Source: Sequoia sempervirens
Taxonomy: Eukaryota; Streptophyta; Pinopsida; Cupressales; Cupressaceae
Reading direction: 5' to 3'
DNA length: 64,000 bases
Assembly: GCA_007258455.2 (NCBI GenBank)
Contig: VDFB02139368.1
Location: 1 to 64,000, forward strand
In this document: one piece after another, positions 46,671 through 59,220 of the stretch
How the letters are laid out: the number at the start of each line of letters is the position of its first letter
Position numbering within the stretch: the stretch's first letter is position 1
Program-made: the position numbers and the translations under genes
The notes under the pieces: model-generated
Told to the model about the DNA's origin: nothing
Databases searched by the model: none
What the model saw: the letters and a program-made list of their open reading frames with translations, nothing else

Positions 46671-48529
46671 TATTGTGACCTTTTCACACATCGCCCCATT
46701 CAAGATGGGGACCCCCTAATTTTTGCTCCATTTTGGTCTTTTTGGCTTTGGTTTTCTCTCTCTCTCTCTTTGTCTGTCTCTTTTCTACTGTCTACCTTTC
46801 AGGGGATGTGTCCACCATTGAGCTTGAACGTAAAATTTGGCCAAGTCAGTAGAATTAGGGTTTTGAACTTTCCAACCAATTTGTGGTCAAATGAGGTGAA
46901 TAAATTGAAAACAGAGATTAACATTGATGTCAGTATGCGTCCAACAAGTTTCCACAAAAGTTTCATTAGATTCTGACTACTTGCTATTTTTAGTAAGTGT
47001 GCAATTCCGGGTACTCTCTCAGCATTTTCTGAAGTTTCGACAATCACACTACATCCAGAACACATCAGGTTGCTTACTGGAAAATTTTGAGTTGAAACGG
47101 ACAACTTACTTTTTTTAGCAGTTTAGCTTTCAGAGCAAATTTCAGGGTTTATATGCAAAAATTTTCAGTGCATGTCTGGAGATTCCTTCTGGGTTTTCAA
47201 AGACCTTCGCGATGGTGTAACATGCAAAGCGAGATAATGACTTTCAGATTTCAGCCTTTGGAAGCTATTTTTAGGGTTTGCATGTCTGATGATTCCTTAT
47301 GGGTTTTTTGAGAGCTACGCAGTGATGTGACATGCAAACGGAGATAATAACTTCTTCAACAACTTACTATTTTTAGCAAATTCATTCCGGCAGCTGCCTC
47401 CCAGCGCATCAGAATCACAGACTGACCAGTGTGCAACATAAATGAGGGTAAACGGAGGTCATTTGATACACATGCAAGTCAAATTAGGGTTTCCAGCTTC
47501 GGGACCCAAAAAGGAGGGTAAAAAGTCAAAATTTTCGAAAACCGATGTATCCCACTGCGTTTAGCATCTTTTGAGCTATACACCGGTAAAATTTGAAGGC
47601 AATCAGAGCACTTACTATTTATAGTAAGGCATTCTAGAAACTGGCTAAAAATAGTAAACCAACATCAGGCGCCGGTGTCAACAGGCAGGTCACCTGGTGA
47701 GGAGCATGCCGTTCAAATTTCAAGTCAACCAGAGTTGTGGAGGTCTTAGAAACAAGCAGTTACTATAAATAGCAAACCACCTTCAGAAATGCGCTATTTT
47801 TAGCAGGCCAACTCAGGATAGCAGTGTGAACAGGTTGATAGGGTCATGAGGGTCCAGTGTTCAAAATTTCAAATCGTTCTAAGCTTCAAGAGTACGGAAA
47901 TCAGAAGACTTACTATAAATAGCAGGCACAGAGAAGTTGGCAGAAGGAAGGAAAAATGGCTAAGTCTGGAACTTCATCCTTCACCACCTTGAAAATGCGC
48001 CCTCACAAGCAAGATGGTTGAAGAAATTTCTAAGGCATTGAAGTCTCGTCCTGCCCATGTCTCAAATGCGCCCAAGGAAGGATGTAGAAGGATAAAAATT
48101 CTAAGTAAGAGTTTCATCCTCCTACCTGGACCAAATGTGCCCAACTTGCTTTGGAGAGGTGATAAATTTTTTTCTAAGTCTGAGTTTTATCCTCCACCCC
48201 CTTTTGAAATGCTCCCATGCTAAACAAGGAAGTCAACAAGTCAAAGAGTCAAAGCTTTATCCTTCATCACCTTCAAAATGCACCCTCAAGGTGATGGGAT
48301 GCAAAAAATTTCTAAGTGTTAAGCTTCATCCCTCACCATAGGCAAAATGTGCCCATGCTGCAAGCAAGTCAAGGAGTCAAACATGTTGTTGGAGGCTTTA
48401 TCCTTTACCCTATGCTAAATGCGCCCATCCTCTAGCATAGGTGAAATGCTCCCATGTTAAGAAGCTCAAGGAGAAGTCAAAGGTGGTCAACTAAGGCGTT
48501 GAAAACTTTCATCCTCCACCCTGTTGTGA
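46671..48529 (+). repeat. Family-II LTR start, segment A
   Basis: It is a direct duplicate of 48530-50390 at a period of about 1.86 kb, sharing TTGTGACCTTTTCACACATC, a CT-rich run, CTATTTTTAG boxes and the start of the GCGCCC array. Segment A stops exactly where segment B begins with the LTR terminus. Confidence 0.8.
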
Positions 48530-51250
48530 CCTTTTCACACATCGCCCCATTCAAGATGGGGACCCCTAATTTTTTTTCTCCATTCTGGTCTTTTTGGCTT
48601 TGGTTTTTCTCTCTCTCTCTGTCTCTTTTCTGATGTCTGCCTTTCGAGGATTGCGCCCGTCATTGAGTTTAAACATGAAATTTTGGCCAAATCTGAAAAT
48701 TAGGGTTTCATCTTTCCTGGTCAGTCTGAGGTCGAATAAAGTGAGTAAATTCAAAATTGAGCTTAACATTGTTGTCAGTATGCTTCTAGCAGGCTCTTAG
48801 CAAGTTTTCATCTGATTCCGAGGTACTTACTATTTTTAGTAAGTATGAAATTACAGGAAATCCGTCAGCATTTTTGAAATTCCGACAGTCACACTGTATT
48901 CAGAGCGCATCAGGCTACTCGCGTGCAAAATTTGAGCGAAAACGGACAACTTTCTATTTTTAGCAGTCCAGCTTCCAGAGCAAATTTCAGGGTTCAGATG
49001 CAGAGTTTTTCTTTGCATGTCTGCATATTCCTTCTGGGTTTTTCGAGACCTTCGCAACAGTATAACATGCAAAGCAAGACGACAACTTTCAGAATTCAGC
49101 CTTCCGAGGCTATTTTTAGGGTTTGCATGTCAGGGTTTCTTTTGCATGTCGGATGATTCCTGGTGGGTTTTTCGAGAGCTTCGCAGTGGTGTGACATGCA
49201 AATGAAGATAATCACTCAGTAAGGAACTCACTATTTTTAGCAGGTGTGTCCCGGCAGCCGCTTCCCAGCAGTTCAGAATCACGAGCTGATTGCAATGCCA
49301 CAGAAACGAGAGCAAACAGAGACCATTTGATACGCATGCAGAGCAAATTAGGGTTTCCAACTTCGGAGCCTGAAAAGAGGCGTAAAAGGTCAGAATTTTC
49401 GAAAACCGGTGTAAACCACCGCGATTAGTATCCTTCAGGCTATCTGCTGGTGAAATTTCAAGTCAAACGGAGCACTTACTATTTATAGTAAGTCAATTTG
49501 GAAACTGGCTAAAAATAGCAAGTCAGGTGCATGCGCCAATGTCAGCAGTCAGGGCACGTGGTGAGGAGTGCCTCATTCAAATTTCAAGTTCATCGGAGCA
49601 GTGGAGCTATCAGAAACAGGCAGTTACTATTTATAGTAAACCACCTCCGGAAATGGGCTAAAAATAGCAGGTCAGCTAAAAATGGCAGTGTCAAAAGGGG
49701 GCAACAAGGTTATGAGGATGCAGTGTCCAAAATTTCGAATCATTCTGAGCCTCGGAAGTGTAAGAATTAAGAAGCTTACTATTTATAGTAAGGCATGGGA
49801 GGCTGGCAGAGGAAAATAAAAAAATGTCTAAGTCTGAGTTTCATCCTGTAGCCTACTTCAAATGCGCCCTCATCCAGTTGGCAAGTGATAAAAATTTTCT
49901 AAGTGATGAAGATATCCTGCTCATGCCTCCATATGTGCCCAACTTGCCTGAGGAATGTCAAGAAAATTTCTAAGTATCAACTCTCATCCTTCACCCATGG
50001 CTAAATGCGCTCTCACTCTAGGAAGAAGTTCAAAATTTTCTAAGTAAACGAATTTCATCCTGCTCCTATAGCAAAATACACCCAGCTCAAGGTTGATAGC
50101 AAAAAAAAAAATTCTAAGGCATGAAAGATATCCTCCACCACCCCCTAAATGCGCCATCCTTCATGCATGTTCAAACGCGCCCAAAATGAAAAAGGTCAAA
50201 GGGGTCAACGTTTTTCATCCCTCTCACCCTCTCAAATGCGCCAAGTTTGAAAGAGGTCAAAGGAGTCAAAGCTTTTTATCCTCCACCAAGGCCAAAATGC
50301 GCCCAAGGGAGAAGTGGGTCAACAAGTCAACGTTTTTAATCCTCCATGCATGCTGAAATGCGCCCAAGTAAGGGCATGTGAAGACAAGAGGTGGCGGTTG
50401 AAGTTTCATCCCTCTATACATACAAAATGCGCCCATGAACCAAAGTAAGCAAGGAGAAAGTCAAAATCAAAAGTTTCATCCTTCATCAAGTACAAAATGT
50501 GCCCAAACCAAGGCATGCAAAGACAAAATACTAGGCGTTGAAATGTTCATCCTCCTCCTAGGCCTAAATGCGCCCAAAAGGGGGCATGTGAGGACAAAAA
50601 CGTGGGAGATGAAAGGTCACTTGTTGGTGGCATTTGAAAATTTCTCCTCTACAGGAGAAATGCGCCCAAGTGCATGAAGTGTGAAATGAAATTACTAAAG
50701 GCGTTGGAGGGATAAAGTAAAGTGTTGCTAGTGATGGATGAATATTGCTAGGCGTGGTTAATTTTCCCCTTGAAGTATGAAATGTGCCATGTAAAGATAA
50801 AAGTGTTGAGGGTTGATTAGTATGCTAAGGCGTTGGACTTTTAAATATCCTCTTCAAGTGTGAAGTGCGCCTAGGCTTATGAGGTGGCAAATAAAATATA
50901 TTAGGCATTGAAAGTTGAAACGTCTTCTTCAAGCATAAAATGCGCCCAAGGGGAGATTAAAATATACTAAGGCGTTAAGAATGTTCTCTATGACAAGGCA
51001 AATGCGCCCATCCTTCATGGGAGTGTGAAGTAAAATACAAGGTGATGGAAGTATGAACGGGACATGCTGGACGTGGTATGTGCCTTCAAGGAAGATTTTC
51101 CAAGTGAAGCAAAATAAAATTTTCTCACAGGCAAGTTGGTTGAGGTGAGTATAAAATCTTCTAGGGCAAAATTTTCAAAAAAGTTTTTCAAGATGATTTA
51201 AAAATTTTCTAACGCACAAAATATTTTCTCCCTCTAGAAAATGCGCCTGG
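47990..51250 (+). repeat. About 70-bp diverged array: AAATGCGCCCA plus TTTCTAAGG boxes
   Basis: About 25 occurrences of AAATGCGCCCA-type boxes (variants with GTG, GCA, GCT) are spaced mostly 60-90 bp apart, alternating with ATTTTCTAAGGCNTTGAA and CATCCTCCACC words. The array is interrupted at 48530-49850 by the duplicated LTR start. The same array is at 53295-53600 and, reversed, at 62700-64000. Confidence 0.8.
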
Positions 51251-53288
51251 ACTCTGAGGTGATAAGAATTTCCTGTGATGAGTAAAATTTGTCGAAGATG
51301 AAGATGCTGGCATTGCAGGATGGATTTAAAAATATTTTCAAGTTAGAGCAACAAGAAATCTTCACAGATGTGAAAAACGGATTTAAATTTCACAGGGAAA
51401 TAATTTTCTAAGGTTCAAAATTCAAGAAAATTAAATGAACCCGTTCGTTGTGCACCCATGAGTTCGACGCGTTTTGGAGGAAATTTTCTTCTGGGTATTG
51501 AAGATTATCGATGAGGAGTTGATTTTAAAGTCTTCCATGCTTTGCTGCGGCCTTCAGGATGAGGATTTTTGATGGGCACTGGATTGATGAGTTTTCCTAA
51601 GGGAAATTTGAAAATTTTCTAAGGCAAGTGTGAAGAAAATGTGTTTTTAAGGTAAAATCCTCCAGACAATGAATTTGAAAGAAACTGCCTAGGTGAATTT
51701 GCTCAAGTTCTTCATGAAGATAATTTTCCTGAGCCAGAGATGAACGAGATCAAAATTGTGAACGCCTCAGCTGGAAAAGTAAAGGGGATGCAGTTGAAGT
51801 TAATACGCCCTTGAGGAAGATGAAGTTTGGCTAAGGCATGGCATCATGCAAAAAGATGAAGTTGACTAGCAAGGATGATGAACGCTTGGAAATTAGAGTG
51901 TGAAAATCAGGTAAGTTGAATTTATATTATAGAGTGTTCTAATACTCTTCTCCTTGCTTGTTTTGCAGGAGGAACGTCGAGGCCAAGCGTTGATGATTTA
52001 AGTGATCCAAGACGATATTTCCACTTCGAAGGAAGAAAAGTTGCAAGAAAATGGCTAAGTGTTGAGGCTCAAGTAACAAAGAAGAAACGTTTTCAAAATT
52101 CAAGATGAAAAAAAAAAAGAATGGAAGCTCGAGCAAGGTCAAGAAGAAGATCAAGGGCAGTGTGAACGCGTTTCAAGATTGGAATCTTCTAGAAGGATGA
52201 TGGTGGACATTATGGCTCATTTATTACCCCACTCTCCTTTGTGGCGGTTTTTAGGGCAAATCCTGTTTAGGGCTGAGGTGGCACAATCTGGGCCATCCAG
52301 CTAATTGTAACCCTAGCCGTCTTTTGGACTGGGCTAGCTATATAAAGGGGGAGCCCCCCTCATTTGTAATCTCATTAGAAGGAGAATTAGATTAGAGTTA
52401 GGATAGCAGAGAAGGAGTAGAGAGTAATTAGATAGTTGATAGTATAGTTTAGATTGAAAAGGAAGGAAAGTCTTCCCTTTGGATACTTTGTAAGAAGTTG
52501 TCATGTATGCTTTCATAATAAAAGAATTTTCATTGATGGTGAATTCTTCTTTGTTGTGAATAGTTGTTGAGGCTTCTTCGTCCTCCTAATTCACGTAGCA
52601 TCTTGAAGTAGCTTAAAGTAAAGTAGATTTCATTTCATGCAAGTACTTAGCAATTGTGGAATGTGGAGCTCGATTTGAACAAGACTTCATTCGTCCATAC
52701 CACTAGCGGGCTCGCTGACGGTGGGTTCGCCTTGCATGGTCAACTGAAACTTTGTGAAGCTTAACTTCGATTATGGTTTATGTGTTGTCATGCGTCGTTG
52801 TGATGGTGTCTTCATGCTAAATCGTGATCTGAACATCTTAAGTCAGTCCTCTGAAGATTGCACCAGTTCCGCGGAAGCTGTTCGAAGTGAGGCAAAATGG
52901 AGCTTGGTTGAAGCTTGTGAGAATTGATCACCATGTCCCACACCCTAGAGTAGACTAGAACACTCTTATCCCTACACCCTTTTAAATTCAGTTCATTTCT
53001 GGTTAGGATTAGGAAACTCGTGCTCACTTGCCAAATCATTTGAATTACACGAAATCTCTTAATCCAATGTTTGTTGTTAGCTGTCGAACAATTGTGTAAG
53101 TCCCCTTGTGAGAACACAGCAACTCACATCAAACCAACTGAGGGTATTCTAAGTATTCGGAACCTTGGAGTTGAAAGCATGATCTTACTCGCAATCTTAG
53201 CATGCTGAATACTTTGTACAAGAGAGGATAGTGTATCCGTTGGGAAACTTTATTCTGTGTTGGTGCGGTCTCAAAAACCACGTCAACA
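48530..53288 (+). mobile_element. Family-II LTR, segment B (4.76 kb, ORF deleted)
   Basis: From TGTTGTGACC to CACGTCAACA. Order: CT-rich run, CTATTTWTAG boxes, GCGCCC array, TTTTGCAG at 51961-51968, about 230 bp of ORF remnant ending ATCTTCTAGAAG, TATA box at 52339, U5. The remnant matches both ends of the segment C ORF region, so an internal deletion of about 3 kb is likely. Confidence 0.65.
52339..52346 (+). promoter_or_regulatory. LTR TATA box (segment B)
   Basis: TATATAAA is followed at once by GGGGGAGCCCCCC, a strong hairpin, and CTCATTTGTAA. Confidence 0.7.
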
Positions 53289-53294
53289 CACCCC

Positions 53295-53620
53295 ATGCAA
53301 TATGCACCCATCCTCTTCAACATAAGAAATGCGCCCATGTCTAGCAAGAAAGTCAAAGAGTCAAAGGAATTTCATCCTCCTACATGCCTAGAATGCGCCC
53401 ATCCTCTTCTAAGTGCTAAATGCGCCAAGATGTAAGGTGAGAATGGTGAAATAAAAGAGTTAAGGCGTTGAAAATAAAGGTGGTGAAAATAAGGAGTTAC
53501 CAAGGCGTTGGAGTTATTCCTTCCACATGTGCTAAGTATGCCAAGATGTAAGGTAAAGGGGAGATAAACATTGCTAAGGCGTTGAAGGTGAAGATGGAGA
53601 AAAGTGCTAGGCGTTGAAGT
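53295..53620 (+). repeat. GCGCCC array, segment C
   Basis: Four or more AAATGCGCC boxes with CTAAGGCGTTGAA words, as in 47990-51250. Confidence 0.7.
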
Positions 53621-54024
53621 TAAAAATGTTCTCCATGACATGTAAGTGTGCTCAAGGCATTCAAAAAGAAATTTTTTTGAGTTAATAAAAGTTTCTTCTC
53701 AGGAAGAATGATTGAAGGTGGATAAAAAAATTTCTAAGGCGAAAATTCAGAAGTGCTAATTGATTTAAATTTTTTTTCTAAGCACAAAATGTTCTTCCTT
53801 AGGAATAACGCCTAAGTCTGGTAAAGTGATGAAAATTCTTGAAATGTGAATCAAATTGCCAGATAAGAAGTCAGAAGATGTCAGCTTCACAGGGTTGATA
53901 AAAAATTCCAAGTTGAAGCAACAAAAATACTCATAGATGTGAAGAACAAGAGTAAATTTGTAGAAAATCATTTTTTCTAAGGTTTAAAAATTCAAAAAAT
54001 TAAATGAACCCGTTCGTTGTATAC

Positions 54025-54868
54025 CAGTGAACCACGGGGACGCGTTCCCCCCCAAAATATGACCCGTTTCGGAAACGGGGACGTCCCGACGGGGGGCCCC
54101 CCCGTCCCGCCACCGCCACCAAAGCGCCGCCGGAGAGGGGAGACGGGAGACGTCTCCAAGTTTCCTTAGGAGACGTCTCCAAGTCTCCAAGTCTCCTTGG
54201 GAGACGCCCAGGAGTTTCCTGGGAGACTAGGAGACGCCCAGGAGTTTCTTGGGAGACGCCCAGGAGTTTCCTGGGAGACTAGGAGACGCCCAGGAGTTTC
54301 TTGGGAGACGCCCAGGAGTTTCCTGGGAGACTAGGAGATGTGTTCCATGAAGGTTTTTGGCTTTGATGGTCTTAATTTGGGTTTTATTGTTAATGCAAAA
54401 TGATGTACACCATGAAGGTTTGTGTGGGTTTGGAGGTCTTAATTTGGGCTTGGCGGCGGGGGCTCCGCCCCTCGACCCCGACCTTCAATTTTACAAAAAC
54501 AATTTCATTTGTCAAATTTTATTTAGCAATTAGCATTCAAGATATCTTCGTATTTAGATTTAGTATTTCAAATTTTGCTATGTTATAATTTTACTAATTA
54601 GTAATTTGAGTAATTTCCTATAGTTTCATTTGAAATGTAATTCTTATATTGTTATAAACTTATACTGTTATACATCCTTTCAAAACTAGTTTTTCAAGTA
54701 CTATAAGTATATTTATAACTATATCAGCACCACCACCCCACCACCCCGCCGCCGCCGTCCCCCCGCCATCTCCCCGCCGTCCCCAAACTTAGGCCCTTTG
54801 TCCCCCCGTCTCCGAAACGCGTTTCCCCGTCCCCCCGTTTCCCCGTCCCCCAGGCCCGTGGAACACTG
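54025..54868. mobile_element. Non-autonomous hAT-type element, 844 bp
   Basis: Ends are CAGTGAACCACGGGG and CCCGTGGAACACTG, imperfect terminal inverted repeats of about 15 bp. The 8-bp TSD TTGTATAC flanks it at 54017-54024 and 54869-54876. It splits a sequence that is continuous in segment B (51430-51470). GC-rich subterminal parts (ACGGGGACG, CCCCGTCCCC) flank an AT-rich middle. There is no transposase. An 8-bp TSD with CAGTG termini indicates the hAT superfamily. Confidence 0.9.
54165..54345. repeat. Minisatellite GGAGACGCCCAGGAGTTTCC inside the hAT element
   Basis: Units of about 25-38 bp with GGAGACGCCCAGGAGTTTC(C/T)TGGGAGAC repeat five times, some with an extra TAGGAGAC. The repeats are internally dyadic (CCCAGGAGTTTCCTGGG). 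Confidence 0.85.
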
Positions 54869-55919
54869 TTGTATACCCATGAATTCAACACGTTCTGAGG
54901 GAATTTTTCTTCTGGGTATCGAACATTTTCGACAAGGAGTTGATTTTAATGTCTTCTACACTTCGCCAATGCCTTCAGGATGAAGAATTTAATTGACACT
55001 TGAATTGTGAAATTTTCCTAAGGAAAATTTAAAATTTTCCAAGGCAAATTGAATAAAATGTGTTTTCGAAGGAAAAATGTTTCAAACGATGAATTTGAAA
55101 TTGTTTGCCTAGATGATTTTTATTCGAATTCTTTGCAGGATGAATTTTCCAAGAGTTAGAGGTGAACAAAATATAAAAGTTGAATAACAGAGCTCCAACT
55201 GGTGAATGAAATTTGTTAAAGAGTGAGTTTAAAATGAATATTCTTCGAAAGTGAATTGAAAATACGCCAGTCAAAGTTGAAGTTCTAGAAGGTCAAGATT
55301 CCAGGTGTCAGCAGACAAGTGTTAAAATTGCCAGAGGAGGGAAATTCGAATTCTTGCTGGAAGTAGTGGAAATTTAATGAGTTTGCTAAACTTGGCCTCT
55401 TTCTAGAATTTGATTTTGCTATAAGAATTGGGAATTTGTTCATTCTTCTTCACTAGCTGAAGAAGTTCGACTTGATGCTATGAGAAATTTGAAGTTGCAG
55501 TTGTTTTTGAAAGATAATATTGCTGAAGCTAAAGAAGTACGACTTGAAGTGAGTGGGTTGCTGAAGTTGAAGTTTAGAAAATTTGAGTTTGTTGCTAAAG
55601 CTGAGGAAGTACGACTTGGAGTAGGAGAGGTTGCTGAAGTGCAAAATTTCCAAGTCATTTGAAGTTGTTGAGGGTGTGAAATTCGAAGTCTGAAATTGTG
55701 GCAGTAAAGTTGGTTGATTTTCTATAGTGTTGAACTTGCTGAGGACTGTTGCTGAAACTTTCTAAGTGTTGAAAGTTCGAATTTGTGAAGAAGTGAGGTT
55801 CGCAAATGAGATATGAATATTGTAACTTCTCAAATTCTTGAAGTTGACTGGCAGCCCCTGCATGATATTTCATTTATTTTCTAAGTTAATTTGCTGATGG
55901 TTGTTTATTGTTTTGCAAG

Positions 55920-58900
55920 ATGGCTGAAGTAAGAGCAACTGGCAGAGACAGCAACGGTGCATCCAGGCAAGCTATAGTCAAGAAGCTGAGCAAGCCTTTC
56001 ATGCCGGAGTCAAAGTTTACTTCGAAGTTGGGCAAGCTGGCTGACACCAATTTGGGCTCTTTCAACTTGGAGACTTTTAAGAATCGGATGCTGGGGATTG
56101 GCAGTCACCAACCTTCAATCACTTCGCACAACATTGTTCGAAGTGGACTATTTGCAGCTGCTGGTTTCCCGCCAGCTATTCAGTGCTCGAAGTTGATGAT
56201 GGAGTGCACTAATTGCTATGAGCCTGATCATAGGTCAATTGTCTCCCCAGATGGTCAAGTGTTTGCGAACCTCACTCCTACAGCTATCGGCGAAACTTTT
56301 GGAATCCCAACACACAAGAAGATGATTTACAAAACAAGAGAGTGTGCTGAGCGAATGTATGCTTCTACATTCGAGAGATGTACAGAGGCGATTAATACTT
56401 GCTGGATGAACAAGCCTAGGCCCTCTCGTACGAAGCTGCTGAGGCAGATTATATTAGATGATTTGAAGCAAGAGTACTGTGACTTGATCATGATGCTGAG
56501 CAGAGTTGGAGGTTGCCCTCAGGTGTTCATTTTCGAGCTGTGGATGTTCTATTACATCAACCTCGTGTTGGAAGGAAAGGAGCACATCGACTGGGCTGCG
56601 ATGATCAGTGATAACTTGCATGAGCAACTCCTGAGTTTGAGGAGAATGAAGACATTTTATATGGGCTCCTACCTTATTTATATGCTAGCTCGTATGACGA
56701 GATATAGAGGAATTTCATACAAGGAACTAGTGGGTTGTGGTTCTCATCAATTCAAAATTCATGAGGCTTTTCCATAGTTGCATCTGACAAGCACTACTCA
56801 TTACAAGCATGTCAACGATGCTTTTACCATGCATATTACGAGATCACTTTGGCAGCGTACTTATCACACGATCTCGAGGGAAGCTCAAGAGTTGATTGAA
56901 AGGTATGGGTGCTGGTTTATTCAGTTTCTGAAGTTTTCTTATATCAGGCTGCAAGGTTTTTCCTCATATCCATATAGGCTGCCTAAGTACCCAACCAATA
57001 GGATTTTAATGCTAGAGATATCTAGGAAACTAGTTGCCTGTGATAAGATTCAAAAGAAAAAGAAGGGAGGAGTTGACTTCCTAGTTGTCATGGGTAATTC
57101 AGACAAAGTGTGTCCTACACTTCAAGCAGCTAGAGAAGCTGAAAGTGAGCTTCAGTTCTTTCACTTTTCCTATCACACCAGTAGACAGCATTACGATCCA
57201 CACAACAATATCAGGTGGATACTATCCAAGGAGTTCAAGCATAAGGCAAATATTGAGGATTATTGGGCTGGTGCATCAGACGAAGCAGAAGTCAGGAAGA
57301 GAATGTTTTCTAGGTTGCCATTGAGTATGATCAGGGAGTGTGAAGTCATTCCGGTGCCAGACTAGGTGAGCGAAGACATGAATGTTCTCCACCCAGATTA
57401 TGAGGCAATGAGAGATACTCCACTTCCACTCCCAGATTGGTCAGAGCCAGAGATTGCCAATTTGGACACACTTTGCATTCCGGTCTTGACATTTACCAGA
57501 GCATGGGTTGACAGACGTGAACAGATTGAAGAGTAGGTCAATTCCTTGCACCTACAACTTGATAGGAGATCACAGGACACCCACTACCAGTAGAAAGAAG
57601 CAAATTACTCGAGGTCCAGAATCTCGAAGGAAGGAGCAAGTTCGGCAAGAGCCAATTCAGTCGAAACCTCCGAGAGTTGAGTCACCCACGCCATTGGAGA
57701 CATGTTCTCCAAGCATACAGGAGGTTTCTCTATTTGTTGATCAAAGAAATGCATTGAATCAGGAGGAGTTACAGGAAGAAAATCAGCCACCACGAAGAGA
57801 GTCAGTTGGTCAAACTGTTAATGCACCGACTAGAGATGATGAGCCAAAAGATGATGAGGAGACTGCCACGGATACTCATTTTCAGCGTGAGTTGGAGATG
57901 GCTTTAGAAGATGATGCAGTTTCAGGAGACACTTAGCCATTAGAGGCCGATGAGCCTCGCCAGAATGAAGTTGAAGTTGAACAAGTCCATGAAGTAGAGG
58001 CACGAGAAGAGCAGCCATTTGATATACAACATGTTGTACCTGATTGGCTCAAAGATAGAATGAGGAGCCCCAGTGAAGAGATTGATCCAGCAGTAGAGAT
58101 GGAAGAGTTGTTGAATAGGATCAGCGCGCTTCCACAAAAGAAGAGAGCACGAAAATTTTCAAATATATCAACTGATGAGGATGGCTCTCGCACCTTTCAT
58201 GTAGCAGTGCCATGAGTTGATTGTGATCGGGACGAAGCAGTTCCAGAAAACTATGTGATCACAACTATGGAGTTAGGACGTCCCACAGGTGCACAGATTG
58301 TAGAGGAGTGTGATAACTCCTATCAGGCGCTCAAGGACAGACTGTTCAAGAAGGAAGGAAAGTATAAGAAATTGAAGAAGGAGCATAAGGCTTTGATAGG
58401 ATATGTGTAGCAGTTGTCTCGTCCTTGTGGGCAGGAGATTCCAACAATAGAGCTTCTAGCCGAGTTATCCAAAGAGTCAGTTAGCGGCTTGTTGGAGTTG
58501 AGGAAGATGGCACAAGAGGTAGATAAATGGGTTACAGGAGTTCGTGCCGAGACAAAAAAGTTCATGGAAGACCTTGCTCATGCTTTCCAGCAGGCTTCCA
58601 GCATTTTGGTATGAATGGAGGCAGTTGATCAGGACTGGAGTGATGCTTTTGTTTATTAGAGCAAAGTCGTTCAGCGTCTAGAGGAATTGATGCATACTCC
58701 TTTGTAGACGTTGATTGATGGAGGAGTCATTTAGGAGGGTGACAGGTATAACTTTGCTAGATGGTACTCTTCAGTAGTCACAAGACGTGGTTTCTTTGAT
58801 GCAACATAGGTGGATTCAGCTAGAGTTCGAAAGGCTATGATGAACATCATTGATGGAGTCTAGAATACTTTGGAGGTGATCTTTTCTAGACGGCTGAATC

Positions 58901-59220
58901 TCGATGAGGTGACTACTAATAATTTGAGGGGTAGGCTGACACCTTTCTTCTCAGAGGTGAAGACCTTTGTGCAGGATGACTTTGAGAATACTTCTACATT
59001 CTCCAGCTTGATTCAAAGTACACAGGATGCTTTGGTTGCTTGGAGAAAATCTTACACACGGCATGAACAGTCAGTCACGGTGTTAAAGTTTCAGCTTGAT
59101 TGCATTCTGCCTATTTCAGTTCAAAAGGTCGAGGTTGTACTTGCCAAGTTCATTGAGTTTGCATCCAGGGAGAAGGAGAACGGGAATGCATTTCTGGATG
59201 ATGATCTTCTAGAAGACTGA
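55920..59220 (+). pseudogene. Family-II U3 ORF, about 1090 codons, broken
   Basis: ATG at 55920 (MAEVRATGRDSNGA) follows TTGTTTTGCAAG, where segment B and the minus copy have TTTTGCAG, a likely 3' splice site. The N-terminal part parallels the family-I ORF (ETFGIP, then ELWMFYYINLVLEGKEHIDW, then SYLIYMLARMTRYRG). A charged hinge (SRKKQ, SRRKEQ near 57600) and an acidic stretch follow, then a helical C-terminus ending NAFLDDDLLED. One frame shift lies near 57.55 kb. There are ten in-frame TAG stops, two TGA (58213, 58612) and no TAA. No known enzyme motif is seen. Confidence 0.7.

Noticed and set aside
54165..54345. Short regularly spaced repeats suggestive of a CRISPR array
   Set aside because: The repeats are contiguous and diverged with no unique spacers, and the setting is a plant hAT element; it is a minisatellite.
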